A program made the position numbers and the translations under genes. Positions 1 to 9,314 of a stretch of 64,000 bases of DNA are shown here, one piece after another. Source of the stretch: CAVSMC01 sp963798655 (GTDB lineage Bacteria > Pseudomonadota > Gammaproteobacteria > Burkholderiales > Casimicrobiaceae). The DNA lies in contig CAWCUH010000005.1 in assembly GCA_963798655.1 (NCBI GenBank), positions 99,593-163,592 on the forward strand, written 5' to 3'. Below the pieces are notes generated by a model, which was given only the letters and a program-made list of their open reading frames with translations, was not told the DNA's origin and ran no database searches. Position 1 is the stretch's first letter, and every line of letters starts with the position of its first letter.

Positions 1-67
1 TTCTTAGCGTCGGCGGTCGCTGATGGCGGGAAGATAGATGCTCTGACATGCGTCTGGTTGTGACGGC

Positions 68-1204
68 TCACGCGTCGGAGCGCGGCTCGCGCCCGCTCCA
101 CCGCAGCGCCTGGTTCCAGACGAGGTCCTCGAGCGACTGCGAATGGGCGTAGCGCTCGCGCAGCCAGCGCGCGTCGTTGTCTCGGGCGCGCGCCCACTGC
201 TCGATGTGACGGATCGCATCGACCGCCTCGAGCGCCTCGGCATCGCCTTCCAGCGCTTCCACCGTCTCGAGAATGTCCTCGCGAATCGAACGATGCGTGT
301 GCGTTCGTGCGTCGACCAGGTCGCCGTCGAGGCCGAAGCGGCACGCCTGGAACCGGTTGTACTGGTACACGACATAAGTCTGCTGCGGGTCCGACGATGC
401 GCGGTCGGCGAGGAAGGCGTGACACAGGACCTGCACGTACGCGGCGAGCGCCGCGGCCTTCTCCACCATCAACGGCGTGTCGAACACGCGGACCTCGACG
501 GTGCCGTATTCCGGCTTCGGCCGGATGTCCCAATACAGGTCTTTCATGCTTTCGATCACGCCGTAGCCGTGAAGCTCCGCATAGTAGTCCTCGAAGGCCG
601 ACCACGAGACGATGTAGGGCGCATGGCCGCTCGTCGGATACGGCGCCATCGCATTCAGGCGCGCCGAATCGAACCCCGTGTCGACGCCCTGGTAGTAGGG
701 TGACGATCCGGCGAGCGCGAGAAAGTGAGGGATGTAGCGCGACAGCGAATGCAGCAGGCGAAGCGCCGTATCGCCGTCGGTGCAGCCGATGTGAACGTGC
801 TGACCGAAAATGGTGACGTGCTTCGCGAGGTAGCCGTAAACGTCGGCAAGCTTCTGGTAGCGCGGCTTGTCGGTGACGTAGCGCTCGGGCCAGTGCTGGA
901 ACGGATGGGCACCACCGCCGGCGACGAGCAGGTTCACGCGGTCGGCGGCGTCGACGACGGCATCTCGAATGGCGAGCAACTCGTCGAGCACCGCGCGATA
1001 CCGCTCGTGCACCCGCGTGCTGACCTCGAGCATGCTCTCGGTGATCTCGTGACGCGCATCACCGGGACTTCCTCGCCGCGCAAGGACCGCGATGATGTCC
1101 GAAGCGCCACGCGTGAGATCGCAGCTTCTGCGGTCAACGACCTGCAGCTCGAGCTCCACGCCCATCGTGAGCGGCAGCGACGACTTGAATTCGAGCGCCG
1201 ACAT
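68..1204 (-). CDS. YbdK-type carboxylate-amine ligase (GCS2 family)
   Basis: 378-aa protein of the glutamate-cysteine ligase family 2 (YbdK type), which joins a carboxylate to an amine using ATP and has weak glutamate-cysteine ligase activity in E. coli. Visible are the N-terminal MGVELELQ segment, the HITES-like EITESMLEVST stretch, GQHVHIG, and the EVRVFDTP strand near residue 240, all typical of the fold. The start at 1204 is preferred over an upstream ATG at 1237: it has a GGAGG about 12 nt upstream and begins just after the stop of the antiporter gene, so the two are probably co-transcribed. The true substrate cannot be read from sequence. Confidence 0.88.
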   Translation of the reverse strand: MSALEFKSSLPLTMGVELELQVVDRRSCDLTRGASDIIAVLARRGSPGDARHEITESMLEVSTRVHERYRAVLDELLAIRDAVVDAADRVNLLVAGGGAHPFQHWPERYVTDKPRYQKLADVYGYLAKHVTIFGQHVHIGCTDGDTALRLLHSLSRYIPHFLALAGSSPYYQGVDTGFDSARLNAMAPYPTSGHAPYIVSWSAFEDYYAELHGYGVIESMKDLYWDIRPKPEYGTVEVRVFDTPLMVEKAAALAAYVQVLCHAFLADRASSDPQQTYVVYQYNRFQACRFGLDGDLVDARTHTHRSIREDILETVEALEGDAEALEAVDAIRHIEQWARARDNDARWLRERYAHSQSLEDLVWNQALRWSGREPRSDA

Positions 1205-1208
1205 GTCT

Positions 1209-2420
1209 TCAGCTGCCCTCCGCCGATTCGCCGGCACGCCGGATCGCGAATTCGGCCGCGATCGGCCCGATGAAAGTCAGGATCGCCGTCGCGAGCAGTA
1301 CCGTGGCGGCGACATCGCCGGCGATCTCGGGGAACGAGGCCGTCAGCTCGCCGAGCATCAGCAGCGCGACTCCGGACATTGGCATCAACGCGAGGTTGAC
1401 CAACGAGGCCTTGCGCACGGCGAGTGCGCTCGGCCGTGCGAGCAGGAACAGCGGAACCGCCTTCCCGACGAAGCGCGCCGCAATGAAGCCGGCGGCCGGC
1501 ACGATGGCCGCGCGCCACCCCGACCACTCGAGACTCGCTCCGGCGACGGCGAAGAGGATCACGATGAACAGCATCGCGGGTTCGCCGAACTCGAGCGAGA
1601 CGAACGCGCGATGGCGGTCGAAGCTGCGCATGAACACGCCCGCCAGCAGCAGTGTGAGAGGCAACGACAGCCGCAGTGCGCCGGCGACGGCGATAGCTGC
1701 CAGGATGACGGCGACGACCAGGGCGAACTGGAACGCCGGCCGGCGTCCGAAGAATCGCAGCAATGCGAGCGCGATTGCCGCCGTCACGGCTGCCGCCGCG
1801 ATCGAGCCGAGCACGATGTAGAGCGGGTGCGCGAGCGTCGTCACCGACTCCGCCGCACGCTGAAAGTGCAACCATCCGTAGACGACGGTCAGCCCGAGAA
1901 CCGCATAGGCGGTGTTGAGCGCCGTGAACAGCAATGCACGTTCCGTCACTTGTCCCTGCCCGCGCGCATCCTTCACGACGGTCATGACGACCGCGGGGGA
2001 TGTGGCCATCGCGAACACGGCGATCGTCGACGCGACGACCGGCCGCGCGCCGATCAGCGCGAGCAGCGCATAGACGGCGACGAAGGACAGCGTCGATTCG
2101 AGCACGCTGGTCGCGAGCAACCACGGATTGCGGCGCAGCCAGCCGAGGTCGACCCTCTGCCCCAGTTCGAACAGCAACAGGCCTACGGCAATGTCGACAA
2201 AGGGACGGAACAGATGTACGGTCTGCGCGTCGACGACGCCGAGCGCGTTCGGGCCGAGCGCGGCACCCGTCGCGACGTAGCCGACGATGCGCGAGACATG
2301 CAGCCACATGCGTGTGGCTTCGCCCGCGAGGATAGCGATGATCAGCAGCAAGGCCACCGCGAGGAGGGGACCAACATCCGGCGGCCAGGCAGGCAGAAAG
2401 GAAGCGTCGGCGGCGTTCAA
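1209..2420 (-). CDS. CPA2-type cation:proton antiporter
   Basis: 403-aa, very hydrophobic protein with about 11-12 predicted membrane segments, matching the Na+/H+ exchanger (KefB/NhaA-like CPA2) fold. It would exchange K+ or Na+ for protons across the inner membrane. It lacks the C-terminal RCK/TrkA-N nucleotide-binding domain of full KefB/KefC, so it is a short membrane-only form. It lies directly upstream of the GCS2-type ligase gene with a 4-nt gap. KefB/C channels are controlled by glutathione adducts, so the pairing with a glutamate-cysteine-ligase-like gene is suggestive, but this protein has no visible glutathione-sensing domain. Confidence 0.85.
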   Translation of the reverse strand: MNAADASFLPAWPPDVGPLLAVALLLIIAILAGEATRMWLHVSRIVGYVATGAALGPNALGVVDAQTVHLFRPFVDIAVGLLLFELGQRVDLGWLRRNPWLLATSVLESTLSFVAVYALLALIGARPVVASTIAVFAMATSPAVVMTVVKDARGQGQVTERALLFTALNTAYAVLGLTVVYGWLHFQRAAESVTTLAHPLYIVLGSIAAAAVTAAIALALLRFFGRRPAFQFALVVAVILAAIAVAGALRLSLPLTLLLAGVFMRSFDRHRAFVSLEFGEPAMLFIVILFAVAGASLEWSGWRAAIVPAAGFIAARFVGKAVPLFLLARPSALAVRKASLVNLALMPMSGVALLMLGELTASFPEIAGDVAATVLLATAILTFIGPIAAEFAIRRAGESAEGS

Positions 2421-2567
2421 TCGATTCCTGTCGAAGTCGCTTTGCGCGCGATCGGCGGCGTCATGTTACAGCATCGCGCGGCCCGACCCCGGAAGAGCAT
2501 CGGCGGCCAGCGTGCGCGTTGCACCGCGGAGATCGGCGCACGGAGCATCCTTTGACGGTGAGCGCCG

Positions 2568-4925
2568 ATGATCGCCGCCGGGCACGCCACGGTGCCGTCT
2601 GCGCGGTCTTCGAACAGCAAGGCGCTCGGCACGTTCGCCGGCGTGTTCACGCCGAGCATTCTCACCATCCTCGGTATCGTGCTGTTCCTGCGGCTTGGTT
2701 ATGTCGTGGGGGGCGTCGGTCTGCGGCGCGCGCTGATAGTGATCGCCGCGGCAAACGCCATTTCGATCCTGACCGCTCTTTCGGTCTCGGCGATTTCGAC
2801 CAACCTGCGCGTGAAGGGCGGCGGCGACTACTACCTGATCTCCCGCACGCTCGGCCTGAGCTTCGGCGGCGCGATCGGCGTCGTCGTCTTCCTCGCGCAG
2901 GCGGTGTCGATCGGCTTCTACTGCATCGGCTTCGCCGAGGCGCTCGCGCCGCTGCTGCCGTTGCGCGGCTCGCTCGCGTTGCACGCGATCGCCATGGCCG
3001 CGATCGCGCGCTCGGCGTTCTCGCCTGGCTCGGCGCCGACCTCGCGACGCGCTTCCAGTACGGGTGATGGCGGCGCTCGGGTCGCGCTCGCCGCGTTTAC
3101 CGTTGGTGCGGTCGAACACTGGCGCACCGACGTTCTGGCCGCAAACTGGTCCGCGCCCGCCGACGCGCTCACGTTCGGCGCGGCGTTCGCCCTCTTCTTC
3201 CCGGCGGCCACCGGCTTCACGCAGGGCGTCAGCATGTCGGGTGACCTCGCGCATCCCGGCCGCAGCATTCCGCTCGGCGTGCTCGCCGCGGTCGCGGTCT
3301 CGATCGTCGTCTACTTCGCCTGCGCGCTACTGCTGGCTGCGGCGTTGCCCGGCGATGTCTTGCGCGGCGATTTCGCCGCCATGAAGCGCGTTTCCGGCGT
3401 ACCGATGCTGATCGACATCGGCGTGATGGCCGCAACGCTGTCGTCGGCGCTCGCCTCGTTCCTGGGCGCCCCGCGCATCCTGCAGTCGCTGGCCAAGGAC
3501 AGCGTGTTTCCGCTGCTTGCGCCCTTCGCCGCCGGGACGCGGCGTTCGGGAAATCCTCGTCGCGCGGTGATTCCCACGCTGATGATCGCGCTCGCGGTGG
3601 CCGCGATCGGCAATCTCAACGTCATCGCGGCCGTCGTTTCGATGTTCTTCCTGGTCTCCTACGGACTGCTGAACTATGCGACGTATTTCGAGGCGCGCGC
3701 GGCAAGCCCGTCGTTCCGGCCCACGTTTCGGTTCTTCGATTATCGGATCGCGCTGATCGCGGCGATCGCATGCTTCGCCGCGATGCTCGCGATCGACGTC
3801 GTCGCGGGCATCGTCGCCTCGGTCATCGTGTTGTCCATCTATCTGTACCTGCGAACACGGGCGGCGCCGGCTACCTGGGCCGACGGCCGGCGCGCGTATC
3901 ACATGAAGGTCGCACGCGAGCATCTGCTGCTCGCCAACGCGCAAGCCGAGCACCCGCGGGCGTGGAGGCCGCAGCTGCTTCTCTTTTCTGATTCCGTTGC
4001 CCGCCGTGCGCGTCTGCTGAAATTCGCGCAGTGGGTGGAGGCAGGGGGAGGACTGACCACCGTCGTACGCATGATCGAGAGCCAGGACATCGGCACCATC
4101 GAGCATCATCAACATGAGCAGGAAGCCCTCGCCGATGAAATCAAGGCTCAGAAGTCGTCGGCGCTGCCGCTGGTCGTCGTCGGCACGGACACTGCCCAGA
4201 TGGTCACGTCCATCGTGCAATCCGCCGGCGTCGGCCCGTTTCGCATCAACACCGTCGTCGTCAACTGGCCGGAGCCGAGCGCCGCCTTCTACCGACCGCT
4301 CGGACTCGACGCGTTCGGCCACAACGTGTCGCTCGCATTTCGCCTGGGCTGTAATTTGCTGTTGCTCGATGCCGATGCCAAGGAATGGCAAACGCTCGAG
4401 CAGACGCCGGCGAACGAGCGCGTGATCGATGTGTGGTGGGAGGACTCGTCCACCGGCGAGCTCATGCTTCTGCTCGCTTATCTGATGACGTTGAGCGGCG
4501 AATGGGACGGCGCGCGCATCCGCCTGCTCGGACCGGCCGATGTGGTCGATGCCGAGGGCACGCACGGCAAGGTGCTGCGCGAGCGTGTCGAGGAGATCCG
4601 CATCGATGCCGACGTCGTCACGACGAACGGCCAGCACGAGCAGCAGGTCGTCGGCGAATCCGCGCAGAGCTCGCTCGTATTCCTGCCGTTCCGCATTCAC
4701 GGCGGCCGCTTCTACTCGCCCTTCGGATGGGAAATCGGCGCGGCGCTCGATCGCCTGCCGATCGTCATCCTGTGCCTCGCCGCGCAGGACGTCGATCTCG
4801 AGGCCGATCCCGACGAGACCGCGGCCACCGACGCGAATGTTGCTCCATCCGAGCACAGCGCCGACGCGCCCGCCATCCGCGCGCAAATGACGAACGTCAA
4901 CGCGCACGACGTGCGGATGCGCTAA
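2568..4925 (+). CDS. APC/SLC12-type cation-chloride or amino-acid transporter, possible indels
   Basis: 785-aa protein with 11-12 membrane segments in residues 25-430 followed by a roughly 330-residue soluble C-terminal domain, an architecture matching bacterial SLC12-type members of the APC superfamily. The N terminus (TFAGVFTPSILTILGIVLFLR) is characteristic. Between about residues 146 and 171 the reading frame gives an un-transporter-like Ser/Arg/Gly stretch, while another frame encodes WLGADLATRFQY, the expected family motif. Three single-base deletions (near 3006, 3062 and 3079), all next to G runs, would explain this and keep the overall frame. The gene is either lightly damaged or affected by sequencing error. 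Substrate is not predictable. Confidence 0.85.
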   Translation: MIAAGHATVPSARSSNSKALGTFAGVFTPSILTILGIVLFLRLGYVVGGVGLRRALIVIAAANAISILTALSVSAISTNLRVKGGGDYYLISRTLGLSFGGAIGVVVFLAQAVSIGFYCIGFAEALAPLLPLRGSLALHAIAMAAIARSAFSPGSAPTSRRASSTGDGGARVALAAFTVGAVEHWRTDVLAANWSAPADALTFGAAFALFFPAATGFTQGVSMSGDLAHPGRSIPLGVLAAVAVSIVVYFACALLLAAALPGDVLRGDFAAMKRVSGVPMLIDIGVMAATLSSALASFLGAPRILQSLAKDSVFPLLAPFAAGTRRSGNPRRAVIPTLMIALAVAAIGNLNVIAAVVSMFFLVSYGLLNYATYFEARAASPSFRPTFRFFDYRIALIAAIACFAAMLAIDVVAGIVASVIVLSIYLYLRTRAAPATWADGRRAYHMKVAREHLLLANAQAEHPRAWRPQLLLFSDSVARRARLLKFAQWVEAGGGLTTVVRMIESQDIGTIEHHQHEQEALADEIKAQKSSALPLVVVGTDTAQMVTSIVQSAGVGPFRINTVVVNWPEPSAAFYRPLGLDAFGHNVSLAFRLGCNLLLLDADAKEWQTLEQTPANERVIDVWWEDSSTGELMLLLAYLMTLSGEWDGARIRLLGPADVVDAEGTHGKVLRERVEEIRIDADVVTTNGQHEQQVVGESAQSSLVFLPFRIHGGRFYSPFGWEIGAALDRLPIVILCLAAQDVDLEADPDETAATDANVAPSEHSADAPAIRAQMTNVNAHDVRMR

Positions 4926-4956
4926 ATTGAACGCTGGTTCAACAGGAGGACAGCCG

Positions 4957-5280
4957 ATGGAAGCCAAGTCCGCAGCATCCGACGACGACGTCCGCACGAC
5001 GCTTCGCAGCCTGGTCGCGCAGTCCGAGGCGCTGTTGAGCGCACTCGGCGACGAAGGCGCGCAGCGGTATCGAGAAACGGTCGTCGGCCTTCAGCGTCAA
5101 ATCCGGCGGGCACGCGACAGTCTCGACGACCTTCAATACACGGCCACTCGGCGGGCGCGCTTGAGTGCACGGCGCGCCGACCGGTACGTCCACGAGAATC
5201 CGTGGAGCACCGCCGGCGGCGCCGCCGCGGTCGGCGCCGCGGTCGGTGCGCTGGTCGCCCTGCTGATCGTACGGCGCTGA
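4957..5280 (+). CDS. DUF883/ElaB-YqjD family membrane-anchored protein
   Basis: 107-aa protein with a charged coiled-coil-like N-terminal region (residues 10-70, many Arg/Asp/Glu), the conserved YVHENPW motif, and a single C-terminal membrane helix rich in Ala/Gly ending in VRR. This is the ElaB/YqjD (DUF883) pattern; E. coli members sit in the inner membrane and bind ribosomes in stationary phase. The start at 4957 is chosen because AGGAGG lies 7 nt upstream; an earlier in-frame ATG at 4927 has no ribosome-binding site. It lies 31 nt after the transporter gene. Confidence 0.85.
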   Translation: MEAKSAASDDDVRTTLRSLVAQSEALLSALGDEGAQRYRETVVGLQRQIRRARDSLDDLQYTATRRARLSARRADRYVHENPWSTAGGAAAVGAAVGALVALLIVRR

Positions 5281-5448
5281 GGCGGTGCCGATCCGTTCGG
5301 CGAACGCCTCGCGACGAAGCGCCGGCCCGATCGCGCGGTGCGCGCGGCACACCGTGTCGTGCACCCGTCGAGCGACCGATCGCCGCGCCGCTTCGGCGAG
5401 GCGTAGCGACGCTGCGCCACGGTAGGGCGTCCGCCACGCTGCATTGCG

Positions 5449-6846
5449 ATGGCTTTCGAACTCCTCGACTGGTTGAAGCGCGTCGACCGCTACATCTGGG
5501 CGTCGCATCTCGGCGGGCTGCCCGTGTGGAAGAAGCGGGCCGTGCGCGCCGTGCGGCTCGTGATCGTGCTCGTTCGCGACGTCGTGCGGGGCGAACTCAC
5601 GCTGTGGACGATGAGCCTCGTCTACACGACGCTGCTGTCGATGGTGCCGCTGCTCGCCCTCTCCTTCTCGGTGCTGAAGGCGTTCGGCGTGCACAACCAG
5701 GTCGAGCCGCTGCTCAACAATCTCCTCGCCCCGCTCGGCGAGCAGGGCGTGGAGATCAGCAGCCGCCTGATCGGATTCATCGAGCACATGAACGTCGGCG
5801 TGCTCGGCGCGGTGGGGCTCGTCCTGCTGATCTACACCGTCATCTCGCTGATGCAGAAGATCGAGGAGTCGTTCAACGCGATCTGGCACGTGACGCAGCT
5901 GCGAAGCCTCGCCGAGCGCTTCAGCCGCTATCTGAGCGCGCTTCTGATCGGCCCGCTGCTGGTGTTCGCGGCGCTTGGCATAACCGCTGCCGCGCTGAGC
6001 TCGCAGGTGGCGCAGGCGGTCCTCGCCATCGAGCCGCTCGGATATCTCGTCTACGCCGGCGGCAAGGTTGCGCCCTACGCGCTCGTGATCGGCGCCTTCA
6101 CCTTCTTCTACGTATTCGTTCCCAACACGCGAGTGCGCGTCGTGCCCGCGTTGGTCGCCGGCATCGTCGGCGGCGTGCTCTGGCAGTCGGCAGGCTGGAT
6201 ATTCGCCGCGTTCGTGGTCTCCTCGGCGCGCTACGCCGCGATCTATTCGAGCTTCGCCATCCTGGTTCTCTTCCTGATCTGGCTCTACGTGAGCTGGCTC
6301 GTGCTGCTGATCGGCGCCGACGTGGCGTTCTATCTTCAGCATCCCGAATATCTGTATGCCGAACTCGGCGAGCCGCGGCTCAGCAACCGCATGCGCGAGC
6401 GGCTCGCGCTCGCGATCGTCCAACTGATCGCACAGCACTTCGTGCGCGGCGAGCCGCCGTGGACGCTGCACCGTCTCACACACCGCTTGGGCATTCCAAT
6501 GCATTCGGTCGACGTCGTGCTCGGCGCACTCGCCGCCGCCGGCGTGGTCCGCCTGAGCAACGATGACCCGCCGGCCTATCTGCCGTCGCGCGACCTCGCG
6601 CAGGTTTCCATCGCCGAGTTGCTGGACGCTGTACGCGCGGCGGGCGAAGACGCGTTCCTCAATCCGGACTCGCTTCCGCTGCCGGCGCCGGTCGAAGAGG
6701 TCGCGGGCGCCGTCGAGCGCGCAATCGCGACAGCCACCGCCGGGCTCAGCGCGGCCTCGCTCGCCGATCCACGCGAGGCGGCTCAACCGTTCGAGGCGTC
6801 GGCCGAAGCAACGAGCGAGGAAGGAAGGTCATGGAGGACTGGATAG
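5449..6846 (+). CDS. YihY/BrkB family inner-membrane protein
   Basis: 465-aa protein with six predicted membrane helices in residues 25-300 and a soluble C-terminal domain (about 320-400) resembling the winged-helix tail of longer YihY members. The segments LWTMSLVYTTLLSMVPLLALSF and YSSFAILVLFLIWLYVSWLVLLIGADVAF are hallmarks of the family once misnamed ribonuclease BN. Molecular function is unknown. The C terminus overlaps the next gene by 16 nt, indicating translational coupling with the MscS channel. Confidence 0.88.
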   Translation: MAFELLDWLKRVDRYIWASHLGGLPVWKKRAVRAVRLVIVLVRDVVRGELTLWTMSLVYTTLLSMVPLLALSFSVLKAFGVHNQVEPLLNNLLAPLGEQGVEISSRLIGFIEHMNVGVLGAVGLVLLIYTVISLMQKIEESFNAIWHVTQLRSLAERFSRYLSALLIGPLLVFAALGITAAALSSQVAQAVLAIEPLGYLVYAGGKVAPYALVIGAFTFFYVFVPNTRVRVVPALVAGIVGGVLWQSAGWIFAAFVVSSARYAAIYSSFAILVLFLIWLYVSWLVLLIGADVAFYLQHPEYLYAELGEPRLSNRMRERLALAIVQLIAQHFVRGEPPWTLHRLTHRLGIPMHSVDVVLGALAAAGVVRLSNDDPPAYLPSRDLAQVSIAELLDAVRAAGEDAFLNPDSLPLPAPVEEVAGAVERAIATATAGLSAASLADPREAAQPFEASAEATSEEGRSWRTG

Positions 6847-7832
6847 CGCGCTTCAACGGGCTGCAGCTTGCGCAATGGAGCGGCCCCGCAATCATCGCGT
6901 TGCGCGTCACGCTGATTGCGCTCGCCGCGTGGATTGCGGACGCCATCCTCAACCGGATGATCCGCGTGTTGCGACTGCGAATCTCGAGACGGCTGGGCGA
7001 GCGCGAGCAAGTCAAGCGCGCGGAGACGATCGGCCGCGTGCTGCGCTATATCACGTCGGTCGTGCTTTCGCTGATCGCGAGCGTCCTGATATTGAGCGAG
7101 CTCGGCGTCGCGATCGCGCCGATCCTCGGTGCTGCCGGTGTCGTCGGCCTCGCGATCGGCTTCGGCGCACAGAGTCTCGTCAAGGACTACTTCACCGGAT
7201 TTTTCCTGTTGCTGGAGAACCAGCTCACCACCGGCGACGTCGTCGAGGTCGGCGGCAAATCGGGACTTGTCGAGGATGTGACGCTGCGCTTCGTGCGATT
7301 GCGCGACTACGACGGCAACGTCCACTACGTGCCGAACAGCCAGATCACGACCGTGACCAACATGAGCCGCGGATACGCGCAAGCGGTCGTCGACGTCGGC
7401 ATTGCGTACCGCGAGAACGTCGACGAAGCGCTCGACGTGATGCGCGACGTCGGCCGGACGATGCGAACCGACGCGCTCTTCGCACCGAAGATCCTCGATG
7501 ATCTCGAGATCGCCGGCGTCGACCGGCTCGCCGACTCCGCCGTCGTGCTGCGCTGCCGCTTCAGGGTCGCGCCGCTCCAGCAGTGGAACGTCCGGCGCGA
7601 ATTCCTGCGCCGCCTGAAGCACGCATTCGACGAGCGCGGCATCGAGATTCCGTTTCCGCACGTCACCGTTTACGCGGGCGCCGACAAGAACAGCCAGGCA
7701 TCGCCGTTCCACGTTGTCGGGGTGCGGCCGGCGGCGCCGGAACCTGCCGAGCCAGATGATGGCGGCGCGGCGAAGAGGTACAATACAGCGACAGGCGGCG
7801 GATCCCCCGGCGATGCACAGGAATCGCGATGA
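6831..7832 (+). CDS. MscS-family small-conductance mechanosensitive channel
   Basis: 333-aa protein with about three membrane helices in the first 110 residues. The pore-lining helix GAAGVVGLAIGFGAQSLVKD is followed by the beta-domain (LENQLTTGDVVEV...VEDVTLRFVRLRDYDGNVHYVPNS), the classic MscS core. It opens under membrane tension and releases solutes during hypo-osmotic shock. Length is close to E. coli MscS plus a short Pro/Gly-rich tail. A ribosome-binding site (GGAAGG) precedes the ATG, which lies inside the end of the YihY gene. With the antiporter, the SLC12-like transporter and YihY it forms an ion and osmotic homeostasis neighbourhood. Confidence 0.93.
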   Translation: MEDWIARFNGLQLAQWSGPAIIALRVTLIALAAWIADAILNRMIRVLRLRISRRLGEREQVKRAETIGRVLRYITSVVLSLIASVLILSELGVAIAPILGAAGVVGLAIGFGAQSLVKDYFTGFFLLLENQLTTGDVVEVGGKSGLVEDVTLRFVRLRDYDGNVHYVPNSQITTVTNMSRGYAQAVVDVGIAYRENVDEALDVMRDVGRTMRTDALFAPKILDDLEIAGVDRLADSAVVLRCRFRVAPLQQWNVRREFLRRLKHAFDERGIEIPFPHVTVYAGADKNSQASPFHVVGVRPAAPEPAEPDDGGAAKRYNTATGGGSPGDAQESR

Positions 7833-7922
7833 CCGGCAGTCGCCCGCCGGCGTCGCATGCGCTTCGAGCGCTGCCGGGTGTATGATACAGAAGGGAGCGG
7901 GTCGGAGGAAGGAGCGCCGAGC

Positions 7923-8288
7923 ATGTCTTCGTGGAACGAGATCGGAGAGAGCAAATCGCAAGTCGTCATCGTTGTCAGCGATTGCCGGCTCGTCGATGCT
8001 GCGGGCAACGAATTCATGTATTGGCGACGCGACGGCTGCGGCCTTGCTCCGGGAATCTACGTTGCGATTCCGAAGCCTGGGGCACGTCGGCGATTCGGAG
8101 AGGACACCGAGTTTCGAGGCGTCTACGCGAGCGAAGCCGATGCACAGGCCGCGGCGGACGCCGCGGACGCGCGGACAACGTCGCGCGGCGAGCGTCGCAT
8201 GTTCATGGCGCAATCGCAGATCGCAGGCCAGCCCGCCTCCTCCCAGGCCGGGATCAACCGAAAAGAGTCGCCCCGCGCAGCACGCTGA
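7923..8288 (+). CDS. hypothetical protein, 121 aa
   Basis: Small acidic-to-basic soluble protein with no family I recognise. The first two-thirds (VVIVVSDCRLVDAAGNEFMYWR through APGIYVAI) looks like a folded beta-rich domain; the rest is Ala/Arg-rich and probably flexible. The start at 7923 is chosen because GGAGGAAGGAG ends about 8 nt upstream; an earlier in-frame ATG at 7857 lacks a site. A TATGAT hexamer at 7881-7886 could be its -10 element. It stands alone downstream of the MscS gene with a 90-nt gap. Confidence 0.6.
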   Translation: MSSWNEIGESKSQVVIVVSDCRLVDAAGNEFMYWRRDGCGLAPGIYVAIPKPGARRRFGEDTEFRGVYASEADAQAAADAADARTTSRGERRMFMAQSQIAGQPASSQAGINRKESPRAAR

Positions 8289-8409
8289 AGTAACGTTTCT
8301 CGCCGCACGGCGTAGGCGTTAGACGCGACCGAGCGCGCAAGCTCGGCCCTCGCCTCGGCACCGCTCGATGGGACGGCAAAGCGCGCACGATCGACCGTTC
8401 CACACGTGC

Positions 8410-9201
8410 ATGAATTCGGCGCGTACAAGGGTTCTCTACGCTTTGGTGCTCTACGTTGCCTGGACCATCGCGACCTGGTACTTCGAAGGACGGATCCAAA
8501 CGCTCCTGCGTCCTGCGGCCATCGCCGACAGGTTGATATACGCCGCGGGCGTCAACGTGCTGGGCGCGCTCGCGGGCGGCGTTGCGCTCCTGCAATGGCT
8601 CGATCGCACGCACGGGCCAGTTTCGCTGCAACGCAGCGGCTTCGGATCCCTGCGCCGCACGCTGCTGTCGAGTACCGCCGCGCTGGCGCTTGGATTCACG
8701 CTGTTCCTGCTGCAGCGACCACCGATCATGGACGTCGTCGTCCTCGCGAACGTCTTTTCGCAGGTGTTCGTCGTCTCGACCGCTGAAGTGGTTGTTTGCT
8801 GGGTGCTGGTCGGCCGCGCGCTGGAAGACCTGCTGGCGTTCGGCCCGCGGCGTATGGCGACGCCGCTGGCAGCACTCGGCTCGGCCGTTCTCTTCGGCTC
8901 TTACCATTTCGCACACAGCGCACCGTTCAACTCGCCGTCGATGATGGCTCTGCTGACCGGTGCAGGTCTTATGACCGGCAGCTTCTTCTTCATCAGTCGC
9001 GACGCGATTGCAACCATCCTGTTTCATAACTTCTTCGGCACCTTCGGCGTCCTTCGATCGCTCCTGGCGTCGGCGGACGTCGCCGCACTCGAGCGGCTTC
9101 GCGTTTCGCTCCTGGCGATGGCGGTGCTTACTTCGATCATGCTCGCAGGTGCCTATTGGTGGCTGCGGCGAGCGCATATCTCCAAAGTGAGTCGGCCTTA
9201 G
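8410..9201 (+). CDS. CPBP-like integral membrane protein, probably catalytically altered
   Basis: 263-aa membrane protein with 7-8 predicted helices. Helix segments resemble the CPBP (CAAX protease/bacteriocin-processing) fold: FGSYHFAHS near residue 165 matches the second conserved motif and ILFHNFFG near residue 205 the third. The first motif, normally two adjacent glutamates followed by Arg (EExxxR), appears only as TAEVVVCWVLVGR with a single Glu, so catalytic competence is doubtful. The start at 8410 is chosen because the upstream extension to 8368 is Arg/His-rich and not membrane-like. No operon partner is evident. Confidence 0.6.
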   Translation: MNSARTRVLYALVLYVAWTIATWYFEGRIQTLLRPAAIADRLIYAAGVNVLGALAGGVALLQWLDRTHGPVSLQRSGFGSLRRTLLSSTAALALGFTLFLLQRPPIMDVVVLANVFSQVFVVSTAEVVVCWVLVGRALEDLLAFGPRRMATPLAALGSAVLFGSYHFAHSAPFNSPSMMALLTGAGLMTGSFFFISRDAIATILFHNFFGTFGVLRSLLASADVAALERLRVSLLAMAVLTSIMLAGAYWWLRRAHISKVSRP

Positions 9202-9314
9202 AGCCGTTCTGAGCGCGATTGAGCGCCATGAGTGGTGCAACCGAGCGACCCGTACGACGTGGCATCGAGCAGACGGACGGTTGTTCACGAGCGTGGCGAA
9301 ACGGCCGCTTGTTT

